Of a DNA stretch of 64,000 nucleotides, positions 19,709 to 27,663 are shown piece after piece. Origin of the DNA: Paenibacillus aceris. Lineage in GTDB: Bacteria; Bacillota; Bacilli; Paenibacillales; NBRC-103111. The first letter of the stretch is position 1; the number at the start of each line of letters is the position of its first letter. The notes under the pieces were generated by a model that ran no database searches, had not been told where the DNA came from, and saw only the letters and a program-made list of their open reading frames with translations. The stretch lies in assembly GCF_017874035.1 (NCBI RefSeq), contig NZ_JAGGKV010000004.1, forward strand, positions 62,001 through 126,000. Direction: 5' to 3'. The translations under genes were made by a program, and so were the position numbers.

Positions 19709-20686
19709 TTACAGCAAAACGACTTTGCCAGTACGAATCGATTCAAGCGCGGCTTTGGCGATTTCCAAAGCTTTGCATGCATCGTGTACCGTTACGATCG
19801 GATCGCTGCCTTCACGGATGCAAGTCAGAAAATGTTCAAGCTCGATGTAATATGGATCATAAAAGTTTGGACTTTGCGGGATTTCAACCACTTTCCCCCC
19901 GCTCTCCATAGGGATCGTCTTGCGTATTTGCAAAGACTTTGCGCTCATGCTGTCTGTGCGAACAAGTCCTTCGGAGCCGGCAAACTCTGCCGCATAGCGG
20001 AAAGAGCCCGGATACCCCCAGAACGCCTCTAAATTGGCAACTGCACCGCCTTCAAAAACAAGTGTAACGAGTGCATAATCCAGCGATCCTTCACATTTGT
20101 TCATCCCGTATACGGACTTGACCTCGCCTAGCGTCCAGCGCATAAAATCGATGTCATGCACCATCAGATCGACGATGACGCCTCCGCTTTTGTCTGCGTC
20201 CATGAACCACGGTCTAGCCTCTCCCGGATGACCGCCTACACGCCGGGCGTTCGCCACTCCGACCTTGCCGATGTGTCCGTCATCGATCTGCTGCTTCATC
20301 TGCGCATATTCCGGGAAGAAGCGTACGACATGTCCGATGAATAGTCTGACCTCATTTTCCTCGCAGCAGGAAATCATTTCTTGCGCATCTTCCAGATGAA
20401 GCGCAACCGGCTTCTCACATATAACATGCTTCCCCGCTCTTGCCGCTTGGAGCACAACCTCTTTATGTACAAAGGTAGGAACTGCGACGCTAACCACGTC
20501 AAACGCGACTGCCGCAAGCATCTCCTCAAACGCCCCAAATGCAGGCGCCCCCACTTTTACAGCGGTATCTTCCGCATACTCCATCACTTGATCGCATACG
20601 CCAACCAGCTCTACACCGGGCATCTTCGCATAACTCTGCGCATGCCACTGTCCCATTCCGCCACAGCCGACTACTGCCACTTTCAT
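19709..20686 (-). CDS. Gfo/Idh/MocA-family NAD(P)-dependent oxidoreductase
   Basis: Cytoplasmic protein of 325 residues with a clear dinucleotide-binding start (VAVVGCGGMGQWHA), CEKPVA and a GGVIVDLMVHDIDFMRW segment typical of the family. First gene of the pair with the one at 18690; the two are paralogues and may catalyse successive or reverse redox steps on the same sugar. A gap of about 130 bp separates it from the divergent AraC gene and must hold both promoters. Confidence 0.9.
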   Translation of the reverse strand: MKVAVVGCGGMGQWHAQSYAKMPGVELVGVCDQVMEYAEDTAVKVGAPAFGAFEEMLAAVAFDVVSVAVPTFVHKEVVLQAARAGKHVICEKPVALHLEDAQEMISCCEENEVRLFIGHVVRFFPEYAQMKQQIDDGHIGKVGVANARRVGGHPGEARPWFMDADKSGGVIVDLMVHDIDFMRWTLGEVKSVYGMNKCEGSLDYALVTLVFEGGAVANLEAFWGYPGSFRYAAEFAGSEGLVRTDSMSAKSLQIRKTIPMESGGKVVEIPQSPNFYDPYYIELEHFLTCIREGSDPIVTVHDACKALEIAKAALESIRTGKVVLL

Positions 20687-20815
20687 CTCTCACTCGCCCT
20701 TTCAATTGTTGTATACTAATTAATGCAATCATACCGATTCGACAGCGAATCAAAAATGACACGTTTTGTCTTGTTTATATCCAAATTTGTCGTGATGGAC
20801 AAGGTGATCTTACGC

Positions 20816-21691
20816 ATGGAAACTTTTAAAGAACCGATTCACTATCAAAATGAACATCTATGTATGAAAGTCTGGCAGTTCACCAATACAAATCCGAAAA
20901 GACCGCTTGGTCAGCAATGGCATTATCATAAAGAGGTCGAGTTAATTATTGTGCAGGAGGGTAAGCTTGACATTCGCACCCCGGACAACCTGTACCGCCT
21001 CTCCCCCGGTGATGTCGTCCTGATCGGCTCTTCCCAGCTCCATCTCAGCTACAAGCCTGAGGACGAAGCGCTCGTCTACATCGTGCTCCACGTGGATCTT
21101 CAGCCTTATTTCGATCCTGCGATGATGATGTATTACCGCCACTTTTCGGAAATGGTGCGGCCTCTCGAAGATCTGAACTATATGTTCCTCGAAAATGAGC
21201 ACGCCAGACGAGAAATCGGCCGGATCATCGTCGATATTCATGCTGAAATGATGGATAAAACAAAAGGCTATGAAATCGCCATGAGCATGCATATTAAGCA
21301 TTTGCTGCTAACGCTGCTGCGCCACGACCGGAGAGAACTGCTTCAGCCGTTTGGTTTTGTGGATGCAGCCGTCATGAAACCTATCCTGGACTACGTCGAG
21401 GCTCATTTAGGGAAAAAAATCGAAATGGAAGAAGTTAGCCGCATCGCTGGTATGAGTTATACGTACTTCTCCAAATTTTTCAAAAAATGCGTCGGCCTCT
21501 CCTTCACCGATTATGTGAACCGGCAGCGAATCCGGAAAGCCGAACAGCTGCTTATCACCAAAACGGACATTGTCACCGAGATCGCGATTGCGGTGGGCAT
21601 CGAGAATATGGCTCATTTCTATGAACTCTTTAAGCGTTACAACAACTGCACGCCCAAAGAATATGTCAGGAAACTGCTGCGGGAGGGCTGA
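20816..21691 (+). CDS. AraC-family transcriptional regulator
   Basis: Regulator of about 291 residues: an N-terminal cupin-like sugar-sensing half with HYHKEVELIIVQEG and LSPGDVVLIG, and a C-terminal AraC double helix-turn-helix (VSRIAGMSYTYFSKFFKKCVG and VTEIAIAVGIENMAHFYELF). The frame extends to 20723, but AAGGTGA lies eight bases before the ATG at 20816, so I prefer that start. It diverges from the dehydrogenase pair and is the likely local regulator. Confidence 0.9.
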   Translation: METFKEPIHYQNEHLCMKVWQFTNTNPKRPLGQQWHYHKEVELIIVQEGKLDIRTPDNLYRLSPGDVVLIGSSQLHLSYKPEDEALVYIVLHVDLQPYFDPAMMMYYRHFSEMVRPLEDLNYMFLENEHARREIGRIIVDIHAEMMDKTKGYEIAMSMHIKHLLLTLLRHDRRELLQPFGFVDAAVMKPILDYVEAHLGKKIEMEEVSRIAGMSYTYFSKFFKKCVGLSFTDYVNRQRIRKAEQLLITKTDIVTEIAIAVGIENMAHFYELFKRYNNCTPKEYVRKLLREG

Positions 21692-21806
21692 TATTTTCAA
21701 AAAAAGAAAACTTTCCTTTGTCTGAAATAGATGTAGAGCACGGGGCTGAATGCTACAATGGAGATGGATCACGTTTAATCTCAAAAATTCAGGAGGCTTG
21801 ATAAGA

Positions 21807-22262
21807 ATGAGAGATACCTTTTTATTTGGAGCATTGGACAAATACCGTAACCGGCTGCTTCAGTTGGTTGAGGGATGTCCGGAAAACAAACGAAATGTTG
21901 TGCCGCAAGGCTTTAACAACAGCATTCATTGGCAGATCGGACATGTTCTTTCGGTGACGAATGGCATCGTGTTTAATCTATCCGAGCAAACCTCAGCTCT
22001 TCCAACAAGCTATTTATCTTTTTTCGGTAACGGTACAAAACCAGCGGAATGGCAAGAGGAGCCGCCAGCGTGGGATGTCATCATCGCACAACTGAAGGAA
22101 CAACCCTCCCATATCCGGGAGTCCTTGCGGGAAAAGCTGGAGGTGCCAGTGAAAGAAAACTTTCTGAACGCCGAGACCATTGAAGAACTGATCACATCCA
22201 GTGTGATGCATGAAGCCAATCATTACGGCACGATTTCCGCTATGCTGAAAGTGCTGAAATAA
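21807..22262 (+). CDS. DinB-family putative metal-dependent protein
   Basis: Protein of about 151 residues with the four-helix DinB/YfiT look and its spaced histidines: His in NSIHWQIGHV and the His pair in VMHEANHYG. DinB-like proteins bind a divalent metal and include thiol-dependent transferases; many have no known role. AGGAGG lies ten bases before the ATG at 21807. It is a single-gene unit closed by a bidirectional terminator and seems unrelated to the glycan genes. Confidence 0.85.
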   Translation: MRDTFLFGALDKYRNRLLQLVEGCPENKRNVVPQGFNNSIHWQIGHVLSVTNGIVFNLSEQTSALPTSYLSFFGNGTKPAEWQEEPPAWDVIIAQLKEQPSHIRESLREKLEVPVKENFLNAETIEELITSSVMHEANHYGTISAMLKVLK

Positions 22263-22274
22263 AGCAAGCCAAAC

Positions 22275-22314
22275 AAAAACAGCCGATCAAAGAATACTTT
22301 GGGCGGCTGTTTTT
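22275..22314. terminator. Bidirectional terminator
   Basis: AAAAACAGCCG (22275-22285) and CGGCTGTTTTT (22304-22314) form a perfect 11-bp stem with A/T tracts on both sides. It serves the converging genes at 21807 and 22323. Confidence 0.85.
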
Positions 22315-22322
22315 ATACGGCT

Positions 22323-23480
22323 CTATTTTTCAATTGGCCCCGTATCCACGACCTCAAAATCACTGCCTTTTAGCTTACCGAGATTATGCAAATCATCGTC
22401 ATCCCATTTCGGGTCCGGCGCTCCGCTGACATAGAGATTGCTGCCGTTGTCCGCGACGATCATCCCGTATTTCTTCATCGCACGAAGGATGGCCTGATTC
22501 GTAGGCGAGTAGCCGGTTATATCAAAATCGCCCCGCAGCCGCAGTCGCAGTCCCATCGGCGGAAGATTGGCATCGCTGTTGTTCGAAGCATAGTGGGTGG
22601 CTGGGTATATAAATCCCTTCTGCGTTTTTGACACCGTGAAACGCAGCGCGTGGTTGATTTCCCCGGCAGATGCTTCATCATAACGAACGAGTCCCGGGAA
22701 GACGGGCAGACCGGCTGCGTCAGCCGATGTCCAATACTTGGGCCGCAGCGCGTTTGATTGTAAATCCCACTTGGCTCCGTTCGATGCTTTCCAACCGTCC
22801 GGTGTGAGGCGTGCGTTGTACAATTCATACAGAAATTGACTGTCTTTATCGACTACGATGACATGCCTGTCGCCGTCGCTGTCAGAGCCGCCCTCAATTG
22901 GCGCATTTGCCGGTATCGGGTATGGGCCCGGATCACTCTCATCGGCGTAGTCGGTAAACGTAACGTTCACTTTCGGCTGATCACCGCTTACCATCGTGTA
23001 TGGAATCCCGATTGGAGCACCTTGCCATGTGGTGCCGAAATCAGCGTGCAGACTGGTATTCAGACCAATAGAAGCAATATATTGCTTAGATTTCTGATGT
23101 ACAGGATAATTAGAAATGTCTGTATTCCATGGATTATCCTTAGGAAATACTTGCAAGGCCGCTGATCCTGGCGAAGGGCTCTGTATCGGCTTGTCCCCTA
23201 CAAAAATGGAGCTTGTCGCATCATCCCAGCTTACCTTTTTCCCCAGCGATTCTGACAAAAATCGCAGCGGTACGTATGTCGTATCCTTGTAAATAAAACC
23301 CTGTAAATCCTTCGGGGGCTGCTTGTTCTCACCGTCAAAATAGTACTGTAATTTACGAAAATAAACATCTATGCCCACCGAATCGGTCGCCGCGTAAGTA
23401 AGCCCTGAGAAAAACAAGGCGCCACAAACGAATCCGACCGTTCCCGCTTTCCATTTACCCAACGAATATTCACTCTCCAA
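22323..23480 (-). CDS. Exported stalk-domain protein with uncharacterised C-terminal domain
   Basis: Protein of 385 residues. One hydrophobic segment near residues 11-31 acts as signal or anchor. Next comes a copper amine oxidase N-terminal-like (stalk) domain, with TTYVPLRFLSESLGKKVSWDD around residues 65-95. The remaining ~270 residues form a conserved-looking domain rich in Asp, Asn and Trp (WTSADAAGLPVFPGLVRYDE, PPMGLRLRLRGDFDI, PDPKWDDDDLHNLG). I do not recognise an enzyme family for this part. Stalk domains in Paenibacillus usually sit in surface proteins. The gene is isolated and ends at a shared terminator. Confidence 0.8.
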   Translation of the reverse strand: MESEYSLGKWKAGTVGFVCGALFFSGLTYAATDSVGIDVYFRKLQYYFDGENKQPPKDLQGFIYKDTTYVPLRFLSESLGKKVSWDDATSSIFVGDKPIQSPSPGSAALQVFPKDNPWNTDISNYPVHQKSKQYIASIGLNTSLHADFGTTWQGAPIGIPYTMVSGDQPKVNVTFTDYADESDPGPYPIPANAPIEGGSDSDGDRHVIVVDKDSQFLYELYNARLTPDGWKASNGAKWDLQSNALRPKYWTSADAAGLPVFPGLVRYDEASAGEINHALRFTVSKTQKGFIYPATHYASNNSDANLPPMGLRLRLRGDFDITGYSPTNQAILRAMKKYGMIVADNGSNLYVSGAPDPKWDDDDLHNLGKLKGSDFEVVDTGPIEK

Positions 23481-23539
23481 ATTCTTTAGTTGCCATCCCT
23501 TTTGCCTATCGTTAGATAATTCGCAGGATCTTCGCTTGT

Positions 23540-23761
23540 TTAGGCCGTTTCAACGCGAAAGAGAGTCCCATCATCCCGGTAGTAATACGCAATTTCATCT
23601 GTTATCGTGCTTAATCGGACGGATTTGTTCGTGAATTTCTCGATAATTCCGCGGTCTACCTCGCAGTATACGCCGTCAGCGTCCGTTTGCAGCACGGAAA
23701 CCGGTGTTTGTGATAACGCAGCGGTAAAAAGATCCGCATCAGACTCTAACATCTTATGCAT
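23540..23761 (-). CDS. Small hypothetical protein
   Basis: A frame of 73 residues from ATG at 23761, with GGTGAGG nine bases upstream; a GTG at 23776 is also in frame. The product is acidic and soluble, without membrane segments or a recognised motif. A real gene is plausible because of the ribosome site and its fit between 22323 and 23905, but no function can be proposed. Confidence 0.6.
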   Translation of the reverse strand: MHKMLESDADLFTAALSQTPVSVLQTDADGVYCEVDRGIIEKFTNKSVRLSTITDEIAYYYRDDGTLFRVETA

Positions 23762-23904
23762 GAGCGTCGACCTCACCTTCGGCTAAGTCAGAAGAGACCC
23801 GCTTTTTACAAAATATTACTTGATTATATGTAATAACTTATCATGTATTAACATTTTATTATTAGAAATCGTCATTATTAGGATGACCAAGGGGGATGGT
23901 ATGT

Positions 23905-24747
23905 TTGATACAGCTTATAAAGTATGATGATCTTTCCGCATTTAAAAAGGATGTAACCTCATTCTTAGAACAAAACGAAGCTGCAAACAATTTGCTTTTA
24001 GGCGTCTTGCAATCCCTAAGCGAGAAAGAGGATAACCCCTTTTATATGGCTGCTGTGCGAAAAGACAACGCTATAGGCCTGGTCTTCCTTCAAACACTTC
24101 CTAAGCAAATTATTTTATCAAAGCCGGTTTCATTTTCAACTCAGGACATACACGATATTGGAGTAAAGTTAACGGATACCATTCAAACGATACATGGCTT
24201 ACTAGGTGAAAAGAAAGTAACCACCGAACTTGCCCAGTACATATCCAACGAAAAAGGGATACCATTCCATGTCCTCAAGGAGCAAAAAATTTATCAGCTA
24301 GAAAAGATTAAGAAGCCGCCGCAAACGAATGGAGAGCTCCGACAAATTACCGAAAATGATCATCACCTCATAAAAGAATGGGTATATCAATTTTGCAAGG
24401 AGACGAACCAACCCATTCGTATCGAGGACGCAGAAATCAAGACAACATTCATGATAAATAAAGGAAACTTCGTTGCGTGGGAAGTAAACGGAAAATTGGT
24501 TTCAATGGCATATGCCACTCGCCCTACTCAAACTAATGTTACAGTCACCTACGTATATACTCCTATTAGCGAAAGAAAAAAAGGATACGCCTCTGATTGC
24601 GTTTCAGCTTTTACTCAACATTTGCTAGATCGTGGTTTTAAAACAACAAGCTTATATGCGGATCTCAGCAATCCAACATCCAATAAAGTGTATATTCAAA
24701 TCGGTTATGAAGCAATCTTGGATTCCATTGATATCCAATTTCAATGA
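23905..24747 (+). CDS. GNAT-family N-acetyltransferase
   Basis: Protein of about 280 residues. The C-terminal half has the GNAT fold with the acetyl-CoA loop in ISERKKGYASDCVSAF and the late strand TTSLYADLSNPTSNKVYIQIGY. The N-terminal half is a less conserved second GNAT-like lobe. Start choice: TTG at 23905 has AAGGGGGA eight bases upstream; ATG at 23896 overlaps that site. The base composition is lower in GC than the glycosidase genes. The acceptor is unknown and no link to the glycan genes is seen. Confidence 0.85.
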   Translation: MIQLIKYDDLSAFKKDVTSFLEQNEAANNLLLGVLQSLSEKEDNPFYMAAVRKDNAIGLVFLQTLPKQIILSKPVSFSTQDIHDIGVKLTDTIQTIHGLLGEKKVTTELAQYISNEKGIPFHVLKEQKIYQLEKIKKPPQTNGELRQITENDHHLIKEWVYQFCKETNQPIRIEDAEIKTTFMINKGNFVAWEVNGKLVSMAYATRPTQTNVTVTYVYTPISERKKGYASDCVSAFTQHLLDRGFKTTSLYADLSNPTSNKVYIQIGYEAILDSIDIQFQ

Positions 24748-24756
24748 TCCCAAACC

Positions 24757-24814
24757 AAAAAGGCAGAAGCCCTCTAGAACTTATTAATAAGTCCTAGGCA
24801 GCTCTGCCTTTTTT
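24757..24814. terminator. Bidirectional terminator
   Basis: AGGCAGA (24761-24767) pairs with TCTGCCT (24803-24809), with an inner AT-rich stem and A/T runs on both sides. It lies between the converging GNAT and dioxygenase genes. Confidence 0.8.
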
Positions 24815-24818
24815 CATC

Positions 24819-25643
24819 TTATTTAAAATGCCCCTTCGGCTTTTTGCCGCTCCATCTCTCATCGACCTTTTCGTTTGCTGACTGGTATCTCGCATCTACA
24901 CTGAGCCTGTACTGATTAGTCGTATTCTCAAGCGAACAATGCATTAGAAACATGCCGAATATAAGCACATCCCCAGCTTGAAATTCGGTTGTCGCCCATT
25001 GGCCGCCAAATTTCTCTGTAATGACGAGTGGATCATCCGTATAGTGTCCAATTCCATCGCGATCCGAATCTTTGGAGCCATACGATTGTTTCAACGATTC
25101 GAAACGGTGCGAACCTAGGCAAATAGCCAGTCCACCCATCTCATACGACACGTCTCCCAGAGGCGACCATACGGTGTATACGTTCTGGGTTCCTCTCCCC
25201 ATATAAACAATATCGTAATGCGCTCCGGTAAAATCTCCCTTGCCTACGGCGCGAAGCCATTTGTAATGATAAGTAAGCGACTGCTCGCCAAGGAACCCAT
25301 CGAAAAAGCTCATGATATGCTCGCCATTTAATACATTCAACAGCGCAGGCAGATCTTCGTTCGTTCCCCCCATAAAAATGGTTTTACTGCCGTCAGCCAT
25401 TACGCCTTCTTCCAGCTGTGTGTCCCTGTCCAGCTTGCCCATTCGGTCCATTTTTTCTAAAATGCTGGTTCGAGCCTGGAGCACTTTATCTCGATCATGA
25501 AACCCGCGGATCAGCAAATATCCGTCTTCCTCCATCCGCTCCCGCAGTGCCTGCTTATCATGCATAATATCATTGGAGCTTCTTAACTCCGTCAACTGTT
25601 TGCCATCCATCTCTAGTTCGCGATTTCCTACTTTCACCATCAT
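24819..25643 (-). CDS. Phytanoyl-CoA dioxygenase (PhyH)-family protein
   Basis: Cytoplasmic protein of about 274 residues from the Fe(II)/2-oxoglutarate dioxygenase superfamily. Metal and cosubstrate residues are visible: H-x-D in GAHYDIVY, a distal His in FLMHCSLEN, and an Arg in QYRLSVDAR. The start ATG at 25643 has AAAGGAGT ten bases upstream and is preferred over 25655. It diverges from an AraC regulator at 25819, a common pairing in Paenibacillus sugar loci, so the regulator probably controls it. The substrate is unknown. Confidence 0.88.
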   Translation of the reverse strand: MMVKVGNRELEMDGKQLTELRSSNDIMHDKQALRERMEEDGYLLIRGFHDRDKVLQARTSILEKMDRMGKLDRDTQLEEGVMADGSKTIFMGGTNEDLPALLNVLNGEHIMSFFDGFLGEQSLTYHYKWLRAVGKGDFTGAHYDIVYMGRGTQNVYTVWSPLGDVSYEMGGLAICLGSHRFESLKQSYGSKDSDRDGIGHYTDDPLVITEKFGGQWATTEFQAGDVLIFGMFLMHCSLENTTNQYRLSVDARYQSANEKVDERWSGKKPKGHFK

Positions 25644-25728
25644 GTGTACATACACTCCTTTATGTGTGGCATCTGATTTAAGTGTAGGGGAAATTCGCGC
25701 TTACATCCATGGATTCAAGTTTCTATTA

Positions 25729-25746
25729 CATGTATAATTGTACATG
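25729..25746. promoter_or_regulatory. 18-bp near-perfect palindrome between dioxygenase and AraC genes
   Basis: CATGTATAATTGTACATG is symmetric except for one pair and contains TATAAT at 25733-25738. Its location in the divergent promoter gap suggests an operator overlapping a -10 box. Confidence 0.45.
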
Positions 25747-25818
25747 AATCAATCATTTTTAAAGCCTTATACTTCAAATTCAATGTACTACAGAACGATT
25801 ATCGAGGAGATCCAGAGC

Positions 25819-26625
25819 ATGTCCTATATGAATATCCCTTACGGATTAGGTAGAAATCCTATCCCTCTTTCTCAATTTATTTCCATTTGGAAAGTACAGG
25901 CAAACGACGCCTACAACATCAACAAGGGAAAAGGATTCGATGTTCCCGGCCTTTTTATCACGTACGAAGGGAAAGGTCTTCTTTCTCAAGGGGAGCAGCA
26001 CCACGAATTGCATGCAGGCACCTATTTTTTCGTACAGGATGCTATTTCTTCCACTTACAGATGCCAAGATAATGATTGGAAGTTTTATTTTCTTGACTTC
26101 AGCTCCCTGGATGTCATGCACGTTCTGCAGCTGCCCGTCAGCAGAGTTGTGTCAACGGGTAAAGTGGCGGAGGCCATTCACTTGTGTGAACGAATGATTG
26201 ATACGTTGATTGCTGAACCATTTGGCTACGCCTATTCAGCCAATATCATTCTGCAGGAATTGCTGCTCCTCTTCGCTCGAGAGCATTCAGCAGCTCCGAC
26301 CTCCCGCCATACTGAGCTCAACAAAATATTGATCTTTATTCATCGAAATATGGACAAGGTCATTCGCGTCGAAGAGCTCATCGAACAAAGCGGCTTGTCG
26401 AGGACAACTTTTTTCTCTCGCTTCCGTTCCATAACAGGCCTATCCCCCAGCGATTACATGCTGAATCTTAAGCTCGAATCAGCCAAAGTATCACTGGAGA
26501 CGACGAACGTCTCGGTCAAGGAAATTGCCGCCCATTTACAATTTTATGATGAATTTCACTTTTCCAAGCTGTTTAAAAGGAAGTACGGCTTGTCCCCCAC
26601 TGCTTTCCGCCGCCTAACGGACTAA
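25819..26625 (+). CDS. AraC-family transcriptional regulator
   Basis: Regulator of about 268 residues with an N-terminal sensing half (FDVPGLFITYEGKG, LHAGTYFFVQDA) and C-terminal AraC helix-turn-helices (IEQSGLSRTTFFSRFRSITG; VKEIAAHLQFYDEFHFSKLF). The frame opens at 25738, but GAGGAG lies nine bases before ATG 25819, which I take as the start. It diverges from the PhyH-like gene and converges with another AraC gene. Confidence 0.88.
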   Translation: MSYMNIPYGLGRNPIPLSQFISIWKVQANDAYNINKGKGFDVPGLFITYEGKGLLSQGEQHHELHAGTYFFVQDAISSTYRCQDNDWKFYFLDFSSLDVMHVLQLPVSRVVSTGKVAEAIHLCERMIDTLIAEPFGYAYSANIILQELLLLFAREHSAAPTSRHTELNKILIFIHRNMDKVIRVEELIEQSGLSRTTFFSRFRSITGLSPSDYMLNLKLESAKVSLETTNVSVKEIAAHLQFYDEFHFSKLFKRKYGLSPTAFRRLTD

Positions 26626-26659
26626 TCGTGTGATTGCATTACGCGGATAACGGCTGTAT

Positions 26660-27520
26660 TTACCAATTCAAACCATTCATCTTCTCTCTGTATGAGCTAG
26701 GTGAAACGCCAAAGTATTTGGTAAACGAGCGGGTAAACGAATAAAGCTCCGGATATCCGAGCGATAAAGCAATTTCCGTCACGGATAAAACTGTCTCCCT
26801 CAGCAAGCTTGCCCCTTTCGTGAGCCTTATCTTCTGTAAATACTGCTGGGGTGAGACGCCGTATTTTTTGCGAAAGGATGCAAATAGATGCGAGCGATGA
26901 ACGCCAACTAAACGCGCAGCATCTTCAATTCGGATATGTTCTGTCGCATGCAAGTCCAAATAATCCTTCACATCATCAAGCCAGTTTGCCTTTCTTGTGG
27001 GTGCTAAACGTGTGGAGGCTTTGTTCATTTTCCAAAACAAATCGTACAGTAAACTTTGCTCTTGAAGAGCATCTTTTTCCGGTTGGCTGACCGCTTCGAG
27101 AATGCTCCGCAAGGCATTTGCTACTTCCGAGTTGACGATCTCTTGCAACCAAAATATATCTGTTGTGAGCCCTAATTGCGCTGTAAGGTAAGGAAGCTGA
27201 TTCCCTTCCATGGCCAGCCACACCATTTTTAGCGGTTTCTCGTCCGACTCATGAATCGTTTCATACGTATAGGTTTGTTTAGGAAACAAACAGAACAAAT
27301 CGCCTTTTGAAAGCCCAATCGTCCGATTGTTGCTGGAAACCCTCACCTTCCCCTGCAGAATCCAATGGATGCTAGTCTGGTTAATGACTTTGGGACCTAC
27401 CATATAATTGGGCTTTGCCTCATTCTGTCCCGCCCTCACAATCCAGCAGCCCCCCGCCGTTTGTAAAGGGTGTGGCAGAGAAAACCAATAATCAGCATAT
27501 TCTAGCGCATATTCTTGCAT
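26660..27520 (-). CDS. AraC-family transcriptional regulator
   Basis: Regulator of 286 residues: a cupin-like N-terminal half (SIHWILQGKVRV, LSKGDLFCLFPKQTYTYE) and C-terminal AraC double helix-turn-helix (AARLVGVHRSHLFASFRKKYG; VTEIALSLGYPELYSFTRSFTKYFGVSP). It diverges from the sulfatase gene across a 143-bp gap that contains a tandem 14-bp repeat, so it is the likely sulfatase regulator. Confidence 0.9.
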   Translation of the reverse strand: MQEYALEYADYWFSLPHPLQTAGGCWIVRAGQNEAKPNYMVGPKVINQTSIHWILQGKVRVSSNNRTIGLSKGDLFCLFPKQTYTYETIHESDEKPLKMVWLAMEGNQLPYLTAQLGLTTDIFWLQEIVNSEVANALRSILEAVSQPEKDALQEQSLLYDLFWKMNKASTRLAPTRKANWLDDVKDYLDLHATEHIRIEDAARLVGVHRSHLFASFRKKYGVSPQQYLQKIRLTKGASLLRETVLSVTEIALSLGYPELYSFTRSFTKYFGVSPSSYREKMNGLNW

Positions 27521-27541
27521 CGCTTCTCATCCCCCCAATAT

Positions 27542-27569
27542 ATCCAACATAATGAATCCAACATAATGA
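27542..27569. repeat. Two perfect tandem 14-bp repeats in a divergent promoter gap
   Basis: ATCCAACATAATGA occurs twice back to back, just upstream of the AraC gene at 26660 and about 95 bp before the sulfatase start. Tandem direct repeats are the usual form of AraC-family operators. Confidence 0.6.
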
Positions 27570-27663
27570 CAAATACAAAACATATTGTTATTTTGATATA
27601 ACCTTATCAGCCTTATACTTAAATAAAGCATTCCTATCTACATATTAGAAAGGAGAAGACACT

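Noticed and set aside
27542..27569. Tandem repeat as a phage attachment site
   Set aside because: No integrase or phage genes are nearby, and the position in a divergent promoter fits an operator better.
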